The notes: a model not told the origin generated them from the sequence alone. Positions 50,278 through 60,585 are shown, numbered from the stretch's first letter. The stretch is DNA of 64,000 bases from an uncultured Porphyromonadaceae bacterium (GCA_947175495.1 CAMWNB010000004.1:21551-85550), one strand, 5' to 3'. Translations and numbers: made by a program.

Positions 50278-53265
50278 ATGAAACGACTCTCAATACTGAC
50301 AGCCATCGCGGCGGCTTCGGCACTCGCCGCATCGGCACAGCTCAATTCGCCCGCATCGGCCGGCTATATGGCGCGCGGCCTTAAAATGTTGTCTGCCGAG
50401 AACTATGCCGGCTGCATCGACCAGCTGCGGCAGGTCGACCGCTCCACCCTCACGGCCCGACAGCTCGAGGACGTCGACTGGGCGCTCGCGCAGGCTGCAT
50501 TCGGCACCGGCGGCGCATCGGCCATCACCCACTACAAACGCTTCCTCGCCACCTACCCCTACTCACTGCGCCGCTACGAGGCCATGATGCGAGTGGCCGA
50601 CTGCCTCTTCACACGCAGCTACCCCGAGGCACTCAAGGCCTACTCTGCAGTCGACCGCGCCGCACTCAACGCCGACCTCCGGGAAGACCTCGACTACCGC
50701 ACCGCCTACTGCATGCTGCAGGTGGGCGACCTCGACGGTGCCGACGCGCGCTTCGCCACGCTGTCCGCGACCTCGCGCTACGGCTCGGCAGCGCGCTTCT
50801 ACCGCGGCTACATAGCCTATGCGCGCGGCAACTACGCCGAAGCCGAGCGCTTCTTCGCTCAGACCGACACACACCGCGCTCCCGGCGACATGGCCGAATA
50901 CTATCTGGCGCAGATCTACTACCGCACCGGACGCTACGACAAGGCACTCGCCTCGGCACGCAGCCTGCTGCGACGCAACGGCGTGGCTCCGGCATTCTCC
51001 GCCGAGGCACAGCGCATAGCCGGCGAGGCGCTCTATCAACTCGACCGACCCTCCGAGGCCATCCCCTACCTGCGCAAGTACGCCGCCACCGTCGACGAGC
51101 CGCTCCCCTCGGCTCTCTACATCCTCGGACAGGCCGAATACGCCGAAGGCGACTTCGACTCAGCGGTAGCCCATCTCCAGGCAGCCACCGACGCCGACGA
51201 CGCCATGGCACAGAGCGCCTACCTCTACATCGGCCAGGCGCTCATGCACCAAGGCGACACGCAGGCCGCCCTCCTCGCATTCGACAAGGCCCGCAACATG
51301 ACCCACGACGACGGCGTGCGCGAAGCCGCGTTCTACAACTACGCCGTAGCGCGCATGCAGGGCGGAAAGGTGCCCTTCGGCAGCTCCGTCAGCGCCTTCG
51401 AGGACTTCCTGCGTCTCTACCCCTCGAGCACCAGGGCAACCGACGTGCAGGAATACATCGTCACAGGCTATCTCACCGACAACGACTACGACAGCGCCCT
51501 CGCCAGCATCGAGCGCATGAAGAATCCATCTTCCAAAGTGCTCGCCGCCAAACAGACGATACTCTACACCCTGGGCTCGCGCACCCTTGCATCCGGCGAT
51601 GCGGCCTCAGCCGTGGGCATGCTGCGCCGCGCCGACGCCCTCGCATCCCAAGGCGACGCAGCCACAGCCCTCGAGACACGCCTCGCCCTCGGCGAAGCTC
51701 TCTACCGCACCGCCGACTACAACGGCGCCGCCGAAGCACTGCTCGACTATGTGCGCCGCGCGCCCGCCTCGGCCCCCAACACCACCGTGGCACGCTACGA
51801 CCTGGGCTACACCCGCTTCGCCCAAAAACGCTACGACGACGCCGCCACCAACTTCCTGTATGTCATCGACCGGCCCGCCGCCCTCTCCGACGAAGCCATA
51901 GCCGACACCTACAACCGACTCGGCGACACACGCTACTATGCTTCCGACTTCGACGCCGCCGAGCAGTTCTACGACAAAGCCTACGCCACCTACCCCGCCT
52001 CCGGCGACTACGCCCTCTTCCAGAAGGGCGTCATGCAGGGCTACCGCCGCAACCACAAGGCGAAAATCGCCACACTGGCCACACTGCGCGAGCGCTTCCC
52101 ATCCTCGAGCCTCGTGCCCGACGCACTGCTCGAGACCACCGAAAGCCAGATACAGATAGGCGACAACAACGGCGCCATCGCCACCTACCGCATCCTCGTG
52201 GCCGACTATCCCGGCACCACACAAGGACGCAAAGGCCACCTGCAGATGGCACAGACCATGCTCAACGCAGGCAGGCGCGCCGACGCCATTGCCACCTACC
52301 GGGACATCATCAGCGCCTATCCCACCAGCGGCGAGGCCGTCGAGGCTTCCGATGCGCTCAAGCGCATCAGCGCCGAAGACGGCACGCTGCAGCAGTTCAT
52401 GGACTTCCTCAACAGCGTCGACAACGCACCCCGCATGGACGTGGCCGAAGCCGACCGCCTCAGCTACGAGACCGCCGACAAAGCGCTCGTCACGCAAGGT
52501 AACCCCGCACGCATGGAAGCCTACCTGCGCCAGTATCCCGACGGAGCCTTCCGCGGCACAGCCCTCGAAAGCCTCATGCTCCACCACGACGCTGCCGGCA
52601 ACGACGCCGAAGCACTCGTCTATGCCGGCGAGCTCATCGAGCGCTACCCCGACAACGCCGCCACCGAAAGCGCCCTGGCCATCAAGGCCGACGCCGACTA
52701 CGAGGCCGGACGCGGCGAGGCCGCGCTCCGCTCCTGGCGCATGCTCGAGCAGCGCGCATCGTCGGCGTCCCGCCTCAACGCCGCCCGCATGGGCATCATG
52801 CGCGTAGGCCTCGACATAGCCGACTACACCCTTGTGGAGCAGGCAGCCGACGCCCTACTCGCATCCTCCACTCTCGGTTCCGAAAGCCGCACAGAAGCCA
52901 CCTACGCCAAAGGCCTCGCCCTCGACGGCACCGGCCGCAAAGCCGACGCACGCGAGCTCTGGGCCGGCATAGCCGACGACACCGACGACCTTTACGGCGC
53001 AAAAGCATCCTACGCCCTTGCCCAAAGCCTCTTCGACGACGGACAGACCGACGACGCACGCCGCCGCGCCGAAGCCCTCACAGGCAGCGGCACGCCCCAC
53101 GCCTACTGGCTGGCGCGCGGCTTCATCCTCCTCAGCGACGTCTACGCGCGCCAGGGCAAAAAATTCGAGGCGCGCGAATATCTCAACGCTCTCCGACGCA
53201 ACTACCCCGGCTCCGAAACCGACATTTTCGACATGATCGACACCCGTCTCGCCAAACTCAAATAA
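50278..53265 (+). CDS. Large exported TPR protein (YbgF/BamD-like repeats)
   Basis: A 995-residue protein with a signal peptide (KRLSILTAIAAASALAASA). I choose the ATG at 50278 for this reason; ATGs at 50266 and 50272 are also possible. The rest is almost entirely TPR helices: for example AEYYLAQIYYRTGRYDKALA, ALYILGQAEYAEGDFDSAVA, ADTYNRLGDTRYYASDFDAA and AIATYRILVADYPGTTQGRK. Some units have the YP-type ends seen in YbgF and BamD. It is probably periplasmic and a scaffold for protein contacts. The gene is followed 1 bp later by a beta-barrel gene, suggesting the two work together at the outer membrane. No catalytic motif was seen. Confidence 0.8.
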   Translation: MKRLSILTAIAAASALAASAQLNSPASAGYMARGLKMLSAENYAGCIDQLRQVDRSTLTARQLEDVDWALAQAAFGTGGASAITHYKRFLATYPYSLRRYEAMMRVADCLFTRSYPEALKAYSAVDRAALNADLREDLDYRTAYCMLQVGDLDGADARFATLSATSRYGSAARFYRGYIAYARGNYAEAERFFAQTDTHRAPGDMAEYYLAQIYYRTGRYDKALASARSLLRRNGVAPAFSAEAQRIAGEALYQLDRPSEAIPYLRKYAATVDEPLPSALYILGQAEYAEGDFDSAVAHLQAATDADDAMAQSAYLYIGQALMHQGDTQAALLAFDKARNMTHDDGVREAAFYNYAVARMQGGKVPFGSSVSAFEDFLRLYPSSTRATDVQEYIVTGYLTDNDYDSALASIERMKNPSSKVLAAKQTILYTLGSRTLASGDAASAVGMLRRADALASQGDAATALETRLALGEALYRTADYNGAAEALLDYVRRAPASAPNTTVARYDLGYTRFAQKRYDDAATNFLYVIDRPAALSDEAIADTYNRLGDTRYYASDFDAAEQFYDKAYATYPASGDYALFQKGVMQGYRRNHKAKIATLATLRERFPSSSLVPDALLETTESQIQIGDNNGAIATYRILVADYPGTTQGRKGHLQMAQTMLNAGRRADAIATYRDIISAYPTSGEAVEASDALKRISAEDGTLQQFMDFLNSVDNAPRMDVAEADRLSYETADKALVTQGNPARMEAYLRQYPDGAFRGTALESLMLHHDAAGNDAEALVYAGELIERYPDNAATESALAIKADADYEAGRGEAALRSWRMLEQRASSASRLNAARMGIMRVGLDIADYTLVEQAADALLASSTLGSESRTEATYAKGLALDGTGRKADARELWAGIADDTDDLYGAKASYALAQSLFDDGQTDDARRRAEALTGSGTPHAYWLARGFILLSDVYARQGKKFEAREYLNALRRNYPGSETDIFDMIDTRLAKLK

Positions 53266-53266
53266 G

Positions 53267-55009
53267 ATGAAACGCATTTGCTACATATTGGCGCTTGCGG
53301 CCATGTCGGCCTCGGCGCAGAACCTCAGCACCGAAATCACAGTCGACCGCACCATAGTGCCCGCCGAACGCGCGGCCATGCGCCTCAACTCGGTGCGCCC
53401 CGCCCTCCTCTCCACCCCCGTGGCCCCGTCGCGCATCGGCATGACGGAGTACACCGAGCCCGGCACCGTCACCCGCTCGTCCGTCCTGCTCGCGCCCGCA
53501 GCGTGGGCCGACACTTTCGCCGTGTCGCCCTATCGCGGCTATGTCGCGGCAGGCTACTTCCCCGCCTACAACCTCGCCGTCTCCGCCGGCTACCGCCTGC
53601 TCCAGACAGCCGACACGCGTCTCGGCGTGTGGGGACAGTTCGACGGCCTCAGCTATAAGCACCGGCCCGCGCCCGGCGACGGGGAACACACCTACAAGAA
53701 CAACACCGGAGCCGTCGGCGCTGACTTCGACCACCGCTTCGGCACGCACGGCGTCCTCACCGCAGGTGCCGCCTACCGCTTCAGCGCGGTGCAGGCGCCG
53801 CAGGAGGAATACTACGACACGCGCAACTTCAACATCGCCGACGTGCGCGCCGCATGGTACGCACGCGCCGGACGCGCCGGCTACCATGTCGACGCCGAGC
53901 TCCACACCTTCGGCTACAAACCAAAGTTCAACGACGACGTACACCTCGACGGAGCATCCCCCAACAGCCTGTTCGGCACCAAAGGCACCGAGCTCAACTT
54001 TGCCGCCGCGGCAGGCGTCATAGCCCGTCTCGGCGAGCGCCGCGCCGGCCATCGCGTGGGCCTCGAGCTGAAGGCCGACATGCTCTCGCGTCCCGACGCC
54101 ATGGTGCTGGAACAAGGCATATACACCCTCACCGGCGACGAGTACTTATGTCCCGCTCTTGCCAAGGGCAGCACCCTCGGCGTCATTTCCGCCACACCCT
54201 ACTACGCCTTCGGAGGCAACGCCGGCTTCAACCTCCGCCTCGGAGCGCGCATCGACATCAGCACCGGCGGCGAAGGCAAGAAATTCCACATCGCCCCCGA
54301 CGTGCAGGCCTCCTACAGCGCACCCGGCTACAGCATCTACGCTCGCGCCGGAGGCGGCGAGGTGCTCAACACACAGCGCTCGCTCTACGACTTCACGCCA
54401 TTCTTCCCCGTAGGCTGGATGTACGGCCGCTCGCATGTGCCCCTGACTGTCGACGCCGGCGTCAACGTCGGCCCCTTCGCAGGCTTCGGCATCGGCGTGT
54501 ACGGAGGCTGGGCACGGGCCAACGACTGGCTCATGCCATCGCTCACATACATTTATTTCTCACCCGTGGCAACCATGCAGTCCGTCGACGTCAAAGGATT
54601 CCACGCCGGCATCCGCGCCGCCTACGACTACCGCTCGCTGCTCCACGTCGAGGCTTCAGCCGAATTCGCCCCGCAGACACCCTCATCGGGCTACTACCTA
54701 TGGCGCGACCGCGCCAAGTCGGTCGTCAAGGCATCGGCCACCGTGCGCCCCATCGAGCGCCTTGAGCTCACACTCGGCTATGAGTTCCGCGAAAGCCGCG
54801 CATGCTACACGCTCGACACCACAGCCGACACCGGGCGAGTGGGCCTCGGCTGTGTCAGCGACCTCAGCTTCGGCGCGCAGTACTCGCTCACGCACGCCCT
54901 CGACATCTTCGCCCGCGGCGACAATCTCCTCGGCCGCCGCTACTCCGTGCTTCCGGGCATAGCCTCGCAGGGAGTGCACGGCCTCGTGGGTGTCTCTTAT
55001 AAGTTTTAG
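53267..55009 (+). CDS. Outer-membrane beta-barrel protein (TonB-receptor-like, no plug)
   Basis: A 580-residue protein with a signal peptide (KRICYILALAAMSASA). About residues 85-580 consist of amphipathic strands (GYVAAGYFPAYNLAVSAGY, GVWGQFDGLSYKH, SVVKASATVRPIERLELTLG) and end in VHGLVGVSYKF, the usual aromatic terminus for barrel insertion. LDIFARGDNLLGRRYSVLPG resembles the last strands of TonB-dependent receptors, but there is no plug domain and no TonB box that I can see. It lies 1 bp after the TPR gene and is probably its partner. The transported substrate, if any, is unknown. Confidence 0.75.
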   Translation: MKRICYILALAAMSASAQNLSTEITVDRTIVPAERAAMRLNSVRPALLSTPVAPSRIGMTEYTEPGTVTRSSVLLAPAAWADTFAVSPYRGYVAAGYFPAYNLAVSAGYRLLQTADTRLGVWGQFDGLSYKHRPAPGDGEHTYKNNTGAVGADFDHRFGTHGVLTAGAAYRFSAVQAPQEEYYDTRNFNIADVRAAWYARAGRAGYHVDAELHTFGYKPKFNDDVHLDGASPNSLFGTKGTELNFAAAAGVIARLGERRAGHRVGLELKADMLSRPDAMVLEQGIYTLTGDEYLCPALAKGSTLGVISATPYYAFGGNAGFNLRLGARIDISTGGEGKKFHIAPDVQASYSAPGYSIYARAGGGEVLNTQRSLYDFTPFFPVGWMYGRSHVPLTVDAGVNVGPFAGFGIGVYGGWARANDWLMPSLTYIYFSPVATMQSVDVKGFHAGIRAAYDYRSLLHVEASAEFAPQTPSSGYYLWRDRAKSVVKASATVRPIERLELTLGYEFRESRACYTLDTTADTGRVGLGCVSDLSFGAQYSLTHALDIFARGDNLLGRRYSVLPGIASQGVHGLVGVSYKF

Positions 55010-55028
55010 GTTTTCAAAAGGCTACGAT

Positions 55029-55763
55029 ATGTTCAATTTCTTCAGTAAAAAGACACCCGAGAAGCTGTGGTTCTCGACCGACATCCACTGCCACATCTTC
55101 CCCGGCATCGACGACGGCTCTCCCTCCGTGGAGCGCTCGATGGAACTTTTGGAGCGCATGCAGGAGTGGGGATTCAGCCGCATATTCGCCTCGCCCCACG
55201 TCACGCAGGGCAGCTTCCCCAACACTCCGGACACCATAGCCGCTGCCGGAAGTCTGCTCCACGACGCCCTTGACGCCGCAGGCAGCTCCCTCGTGCTCGG
55301 CAACTCTGCCGAGTATCGCCTCGACGACCTCTTCGCCGAGCAGCGCGCCAAAGGAATCCTCCTCACCCTGCCGGGCAATCTCCTGCTCGTCGAAAACTCC
55401 TTCATCCAGGAGCCGATGGGATTCGACAACCTGCTCTTCGACCTGCAGGTGGAAGGATTCCGACCCATCCTCGTGCACCCCGAGCGCTATTACTACTATT
55501 ATTCCGCCCCCGAGCGCTACCGCGCCATCCACAATGCCGGCGTGGCCTTCCAGATCAATCTCCTCAGCCTTTCCGGCTACTACGGCAAGGACGAGAAGCG
55601 CATCGCCGAAAAGCTCATCGACATGGGCCTCGTCGACTATGTGGGCACCGACCTCCACGGCATGCGCCACGTCGACAGCATCAACGCCTACATGGCCTCG
55701 CGCGACTTCAAGCGCCACCGCGCCGCGCTCGACAAAGTGATAAAAAACGATTTCATCAGCTGA
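55029..55763 (+). CDS. PHP-type tyrosine phosphatase (CpsB/YwqE family)
   Basis: A 244-residue metal-dependent phosphatase. STDIHCHIFPGIDDG (16-30) gives the first metal ligands (His20, His22). FASPHVTQGSFPNT, GNSAEYRLDDLF, LVHPERYYYYY and VGTDLHGMRHVDS supply the others. Relatives dephosphorylate the Wzc/CpsD tyrosine kinase that controls capsule or exopolysaccharide export. No kinase gene is in the window. The ATG at 55029 gives the family N-terminus. It is followed 1 bp later by the Sua5 gene and soon by a sugar transferase, consistent with polysaccharide control. Confidence 0.88.
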   Translation: MFNFFSKKTPEKLWFSTDIHCHIFPGIDDGSPSVERSMELLERMQEWGFSRIFASPHVTQGSFPNTPDTIAAAGSLLHDALDAAGSSLVLGNSAEYRLDDLFAEQRAKGILLTLPGNLLLVENSFIQEPMGFDNLLFDLQVEGFRPILVHPERYYYYYSAPERYRAIHNAGVAFQINLLSLSGYYGKDEKRIAEKLIDMGLVDYVGTDLHGMRHVDSINAYMASRDFKRHRAALDKVIKNDFIS

Positions 55764-55764
55764 T

Positions 55765-56328
55765 ATGCCCAATTCCAAAATAGTCAGCAGCGACCAGGCT
55801 GCGGCCATGCTCGCGCGCGGCGCCGTCATCGCCTACCCCACCGAGACCGTCTGGGGCATCGGCTGCGACGCGACATGCAGCGACGCCGTGCGCCGCATCT
55901 TCGCCATAAAGCAACGCACCGAGGCCAAGGCCCTCATCACGCTCGTCAGCGACATCGCCATGCTTGAGCGCTGGGTCGACGACATCCCCGAAGTGGCCTA
56001 CGAACTGCTCGAAGCGGCAGTCGACCCCCTCACCGTCGTCTACGACAGCCCGCGCGGACTCGCGCCCGAACTGCTTGCCGACGACGGCTCCGCAGGCGTG
56101 CGCATCGTGCCCTTGCGCATCTTCCGCCACTGGCACAAGCCGCTCGTGTCCACCTCGGCCAACATCAGCGGAGAGCCCGCGCCGCGATCGCTCGACGAAC
56201 TGTCGCCGGCCATCGTCGACGCCGTCGACGCCATTGTCTCCCCCGACGATGCCCCACCCGCGGCAGGCAAACCCTCCACAGTGATAAAACTGGGTGCCGG
56301 AGGCGTGTTCAAAATCCTCCGCAAGTAA
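55765..56328 (+). CDS. L-threonylcarbamoyladenylate synthase (Sua5/YrdC/TsaC)
   Basis: A 187-residue YrdC-domain protein. AYPTETVWGIGCDATCSDAV, IFAIKQRTEAKALITLVSD, LTVVYDSPRGLAPELL, VRIVPLRIF and VSTSANISGEPAPRSLDEL cover the ATP and threonine site. It makes threonylcarbamoyl-AMP for the t6A modification of tRNAs that read ANN codons. The length fits the short YrdC form without the Sua5 extension. Its place in a glycan-related operon is probably only physical. Confidence 0.92.
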   Translation: MPNSKIVSSDQAAAMLARGAVIAYPTETVWGIGCDATCSDAVRRIFAIKQRTEAKALITLVSDIAMLERWVDDIPEVAYELLEAAVDPLTVVYDSPRGLAPELLADDGSAGVRIVPLRIFRHWHKPLVSTSANISGEPAPRSLDELSPAIVDAVDAIVSPDDAPPAAGKPSTVIKLGAGGVFKILRK

Positions 56329-56347
56329 AATCAACCGCAGCAAGCTC

Positions 56348-57733
56348 ATGAAGCCGGTCACAAGCCAACGCCTGCGATGCATCGCCAGCGACTATCTGAT
56401 GCTCAACATCGGATGGCTGTTCTTCAACGTGGTGCGCTACCATTCGCTGCCCCACGGCTGGCTCAGCAGCGCCGCCGACTTCATGGTCATGCCGCCGGTG
56501 CTCCTGGGGCAGTTGCTCGTGCCCCTGCTGGCAGTGGGCCTATACGCCATGTCGGGCTACTACAACGCCCCCTTCGACCGCTCCCGTGTCGACGACGCGC
56601 TCAACACCGCGGGCGTCTCGGCTCTCGCCGCCCTCATCATCTTCTTCGCCGTCCTCATCAACGACGCCATCCCCGAGCGCCTGCTCAACTATCAGCTGCT
56701 CATTATCCTGTGGCTGCTGCTCGCAGCCCCGGTATATGCCGCGCGCTACCTGCTCACGGCGCGCCTCAAACGCCGCATCAGCGACGGCAGCCTGCGCTTC
56801 GCCACACTCATCGTCGGCACCGGCAGCAAAGCCACCGACCTCGAAAAGCGCATCCGCCGCATGCCCACAGCCATGGGCTTCGACATCCTCGCGCACGTCG
56901 GCGACACACCCGAGGCAATCCCGCTCGACGAGGCCGCCGACATGGTGCACGCGGGCCTCGTGGCCAACGTCATCATAGCCGACGACGACACCGACCCCCG
57001 CCGCGTTGCCGCCCTCATCGGCCGCTTCGTGCCGCTGGGATGCCGAGTCTACATGATGCCCGACATCTACAGCCTGCTCACCGCACGCCCCCGCGTGCGC
57101 TCCGTAGCCAACGTGCCGCTCGTCAACATCACCGCCGCAGGCATGTCGGCAGCCACGGCCAACATGAAGCGTGCCGGCGACATCGTCGTCTCTGCCGTAG
57201 CCCTCGTGGCGCTGCTGCCCGTCTACGCCATCATAGCCCTCGCCGTGCGCATCGACTCGCCGGGCCCGGTGTTCTACAGCCAGGAGCGAGTGGGCTACCG
57301 CAACCGCCGCTTCCGAATCTACAAATTCCGCACCATGCGACCCGACGCCGAAGCGGCCGGACCGCAGCTCAGCAGCGACGGCGACCCGCGCATCACACGC
57401 GTCGGGGCCGTGCTGCGCAAATATCGCCTCGACGAACTGCCGCAGTTCTTCAACGTGCTTCTCGGGCAGATGAGCCTCGTAGGCCCGCGCCCCGAACGAG
57501 AGCATTACGAGCGCCTCATTGCCGAACGCGCCCCCTACGTGGCTCTGCTCCACCAGGTGCGCCCGGGCCTCACTTCGTGGGGCATGGTCAAGTTCGGCTA
57601 TGCAGGCAACGTCGACCAGATGGTCGAGCGTCTGGCCTACGACCTCCTATATATAGAAAATGTGTCGCTGGGCGTCGACCTGCGCATCATGCTGCACACC
57701 ATCAACACAGTGTTCACAGGAAAAGGAGTCTGA
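56348..57733 (+). CDS. Long-form polyprenyl glycosylphosphotransferase (WcaJ/WbaP type)
   Basis: A 461-residue membrane enzyme. Four to five hydrophobic helices (about residues 15-145) and a Rossmann-like region ([17 protein letters not shown], about 158-174) precede the catalytic domain. That domain starts near 273 with [20 protein letters not shown], then [45 protein letters not shown] and [17 protein letters not shown]. It starts glycan synthesis by putting a sugar phosphate on undecaprenyl phosphate. The ATG at 56348 is chosen because it gives the normal short cytoplasmic N-terminus. With the short form at 7006, the genome has at least two initiating enzymes. Confidence 0.9.
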   Translation: MKPVTSQRLRCIASDYLMLNIGWLFFNVVRYHSLPHGWLSSAADFMVMPPVLLGQLLVPLLAVGLYAMSGYYNAPFDRSRVDDALNTAGVSALAALIIFFAVLINDAIPERLLNYQLLIILWLLLAAPVYAARYLLTARLKRRISDGSLRFATLIVGTGSKATDLEKRIRRMPTAMGFDILAHVGDTPEAIPLDEAADMVHAGLVANVIIADDDTDPRRVAALIGRFVPLGCRVYMMPDIYSLLTARPRVRSVANVPLVNITAAGMSAATANMKRAGDIVVSAVALVALLPVYAIIALAVRIDSPGPVFYSQERVGYRNRRFRIYKFRTMRPDAEAAGPQLSSDGDPRITRVGAVLRKYRLDELPQFFNVLLGQMSLVGPRPEREHYERLIAERAPYVALLHQVRPGLTSWGMVKFGYAGNVDQMVERLAYDLLYIENVSLGVDLRIMLHTINTVFTGKGV

Positions 57734-57740
57734 ATCTCTT

Positions 57741-59621
57741 ATGACACAACACCATACCACACGCACCACAGCGCCCGACTACGGACTGCGCGACGACGAC
57801 GAGGAACTCGGCGCCGAAAGCACCTGCCCCTCAAGCGTGCCCCACTCTCTGCACGCCGCTCTCATGCGCTTCATCCAGTGGCGCGAGAAGCACGTCAAGG
57901 AAAAGAATTTCGTGCTCGTGCTCGCCCTCTTCGTGGGCATCTTCGCCGGTCTCGCGGCCATGGCCCTGAAATGGCTCATCCACAACATCAGCGGCCTGCT
58001 CACAACCCACATCAACACCGCCGGAGCCAACTATCTCTACATCATCCTGCCGGCTGTCGGCGTCGTGCTCGTGGCCCTGTACGTCCGCTACATCGTCAAG
58101 GACAACATCTCCCACGGCGTCACCCGCGTGCTCTACGCCATCTCGCAGAACAAAAGCCGCCTCAAGCGCCACAACATCTACACCTCCGTCGTGGCCTCGT
58201 CGGTCACCATCGGATTCGGCGGCTCCGTCGGAGCCGAAGGCCCCATCGTCTACACCGGAGCCGCCATCGGCTCCAACCTCGGCTCCATGTTCCGCCTGTC
58301 GCCGCGCATCCTCATGATTCTCGTGGGCTGCGGAGCAGCCGCAGGCATCGCAGGCATCTTCAAGGCGCCCATCGCCGGCATGCTGTTCACCCTCGAGGTG
58401 CTCATGCTCGACCTCACCACCGTCAGCGTCATGCCGCTGCTCATCGCGTCCATCACATCCGCCACCATCGCCTACGCCTACACAGGCTACGACTTCGAGT
58501 TCTTCTTCGTGCAGAGCGAGGACTTCTACATGGCCAAGATTCCGTTCGCCATAGTGCTCGGCCTCATCTGCGGTCTCGTGTCGCTGTATTTCACCCGCGC
58601 CATGAACATGATGGAGAACTTCTTCGGACGCTTCAGCCATCCCTGGGCACGCACCGCCGTGGGATGCGTCCTGCTCTCGGCCCTCGTATTCCTCTTTCCG
58701 CCTCTCTACGGCGAAGGCTACAGCGCCATCAACGACCTTCTCGCCGGCGACACCACATCCATAGTCGACGGCTCCATCTTCACCGCCGAAGCATCACAGA
58801 CGTGGTTCATCGTCCTGTTCATCGGCGTCATCATCCTCACCAAGGCTTTCGCCACCTCGGCCACCAACGGAGCAGGCGGCGTAGGCGGCACATTCGCCCC
58901 CTCGCTGTATGTGGGCTGCATGACGGGCTTCCTCTTCGCGTTCGTAGCCAACATGATGGGCTTTGACACCGTGCTCAGCACCAAAAACTTCGCCCTCATA
59001 GGCATGGCCGGCGTCATGAGCGGCGTCATGCACGCGCCCCTCATGGCCATCTTCCTCACAGCCGAGCTCACCGGAGGCTACGACCTCTTCCTGCCGCTGC
59101 TCATTGTCAGCACCATCGCCTACGGCACCATCAAGTTCTTCGAGCCCTACAGCATCTACACCATGCGTCTGGCCAAGCGCGGCGAACTGCTCACCCACCA
59201 CAAGGACAAGGCCGTGCTGACACTGCTCAAAATCGACAACGTCATAGAGACCGACTTCCTCTCCGTCCGCCCGGAAATGTCGCTGAAAGACATGGTCGAC
59301 ACCATCGCCAAAAGCAGCCGCAACCTCTTCCCCGTCGTCGACGGCGAAGGGCAGCTCAAGGGCGTAGTCGTGCTCGACGAGATACGCAACATCATGTTCC
59401 GTCCCGACCTCTACCGCAAGATGTATGTAAGTAAATTTATGTCCATGCCCCCCGCCCGCATCGAGCTGGGAATGAGCATGGACAAAGTAATGAAGACCTT
59501 CGACGACACCGGCGCGTGGAATCTGCCCGTGGTCGATGGCGGACGCTACGTCGGCTTCGTCAGCAAGAGCAAAATCTTCACATCCTACCGCCGCGTGCTG
59601 CGCCACTTCAGCGAAGACTGA
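57741..59621 (+). CDS. ClC-family chloride channel/transporter with CBS domains
   Basis: A 626-residue protein. The acidic N-terminus (about 50 residues) is followed by the ClC core. SHGVTRVL sits at the anion-filter position, GFGGSVGAEGPIVYTG holds the gating Glu166, and FKAPIAGMLFTLEVLM shows Glu219-Val220 where the E. coli antiporter has two glutamates. The Val matches eukaryotic ClC channels rather than exchangers. From about 490 come two CBS domains (VIETDFLSVRPEMSLKDMVD; NLFPVVDGEGQLKGVVVLDE), which in relatives bind adenine nucleotides. The gene begins 7 bp after the sugar transferase. The ATG at 57741 is the first that does not overlap it. Confidence 0.9.
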   Translation: MTQHHTTRTTAPDYGLRDDDEELGAESTCPSSVPHSLHAALMRFIQWREKHVKEKNFVLVLALFVGIFAGLAAMALKWLIHNISGLLTTHINTAGANYLYIILPAVGVVLVALYVRYIVKDNISHGVTRVLYAISQNKSRLKRHNIYTSVVASSVTIGFGGSVGAEGPIVYTGAAIGSNLGSMFRLSPRILMILVGCGAAAGIAGIFKAPIAGMLFTLEVLMLDLTTVSVMPLLIASITSATIAYAYTGYDFEFFFVQSEDFYMAKIPFAIVLGLICGLVSLYFTRAMNMMENFFGRFSHPWARTAVGCVLLSALVFLFPPLYGEGYSAINDLLAGDTTSIVDGSIFTAEASQTWFIVLFIGVIILTKAFATSATNGAGGVGGTFAPSLYVGCMTGFLFAFVANMMGFDTVLSTKNFALIGMAGVMSGVMHAPLMAIFLTAELTGGYDLFLPLLIVSTIAYGTIKFFEPYSIYTMRLAKRGELLTHHKDKAVLTLLKIDNVIETDFLSVRPEMSLKDMVDTIAKSSRNLFPVVDGEGQLKGVVVLDEIRNIMFRPDLYRKMYVSKFMSMPPARIELGMSMDKVMKTFDDTGAWNLPVVDGGRYVGFVSKSKIFTSYRRVLRHFSED

Positions 59622-59630
59622 GCCGGCACA

Positions 59631-60569
59631 CTACGCCTGCTCCATCAGGTAGCGCTCGGCGTCGAGCGCGGCGCGGCATCCCATGCCGGCGGCCGAGATA
59701 GCCTGCTGGTAGTGCGGGTCGGCCACGTCGCCGGCGGCAAAAACGCCGGCCACATTGGTCGCCGTCGACGGATGCGCCACCTTTATGTAGCCGTTCTCGT
59801 CCAGCTCCACGGCGTTAAGGAACACCTCCGTGTTCGGCTGGTGGCCTATCGCCAGAAAGAAGCCGTCGATGGCTATGTCGTAGAAATTCTCGTTGTCGGT
59901 GCCTTTGTGCGCGGCCAGATGCGCGCCTTCCAGCACTTCCTCGCCGAACAGCCCCATCGTCACAGTGCTGAACAGTATCTCGATGTTCTCTTTCTCGCGC
60001 ACGCGCTGCTGCATCACCTTCGACGCGCGCAGATAGTCCTTGCGCACTATAAGGTACACCTTGCGGGCGAGGTTCGACAGATACAGAGCTTCCTCACAGG
60101 CGGTGTCGCCGCCGCCCACCACGGCCACCGTGCGTCCGCGGTAGAAGAATCCGTCGCATGTGGCGCAGGCGCTCACGCCCAGGCCCATGTATTTCTGCTC
60201 GTCGGGCAGTCCGAGATAGCGGGCGGCCGCTCCCGTGCAGATAATCACGGCATCGGCCGTAAATTCCTCTCCGGAAGCGAGCGTCACCTTCTTCACCTTG
60301 CCGCCGAAGTCCGCTTTGCTGACAAAGCCGGGCACTATCGTTGCGCCGAAGCGCAGCGCCTGCGCGCGCAGGTCCTCCATCAACTTCGGACCCTGCACTC
60401 CGTCCACATAGCCGGGGAAATTCTCCACCTCCGTGGTGGTGATGAGCTGGCCGCCGGGCTGCGGTCCTTCTATAACAATGGGGCTGAGAGCCGCGCGGGA
60501 GGCATAGATGGCGGCGGTGTATCCGGCAGGGCCGGTGCCGATGATAAGGCATTTCGTGTGTTGGCTCAT
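59631..60569 (-). CDS. trxB: Thioredoxin reductase
   Basis: A 312-residue flavoenzyme that reduces thioredoxin with NADPH. The FAD motif is LIIGTGPAGYTAAIYASRAA (9-28). The redox pair is Cys135/Cys138 in SACATCDG, the NADPH motif is VAVVGGGDTACEEALYLSNL, and the C-terminal FAD motif is VAGVFAAGDVAD. The start at 60569 gives the usual short N-terminus. It ends ftsK-lolA-trxB, with a 16-bp gap to lolA. The convergent ClC gene ends 9 bp away. Confidence 0.95.
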   Translation of the reverse strand: MSQHTKCLIIGTGPAGYTAAIYASRAALSPIVIEGPQPGGQLITTTEVENFPGYVDGVQGPKLMEDLRAQALRFGATIVPGFVSKADFGGKVKKVTLASGEEFTADAVIICTGAAARYLGLPDEQKYMGLGVSACATCDGFFYRGRTVAVVGGGDTACEEALYLSNLARKVYLIVRKDYLRASKVMQQRVREKENIEILFSTVTMGLFGEEVLEGAHLAAHKGTDNENFYDIAIDGFFLAIGHQPNTEVFLNAVELDENGYIKVAHPSTATNVAGVFAAGDVADPHYQQAISAAGMGCRAALDAERYLMEQA

Positions 60570-60585
60570 AATCTTGTGTTTTTGG

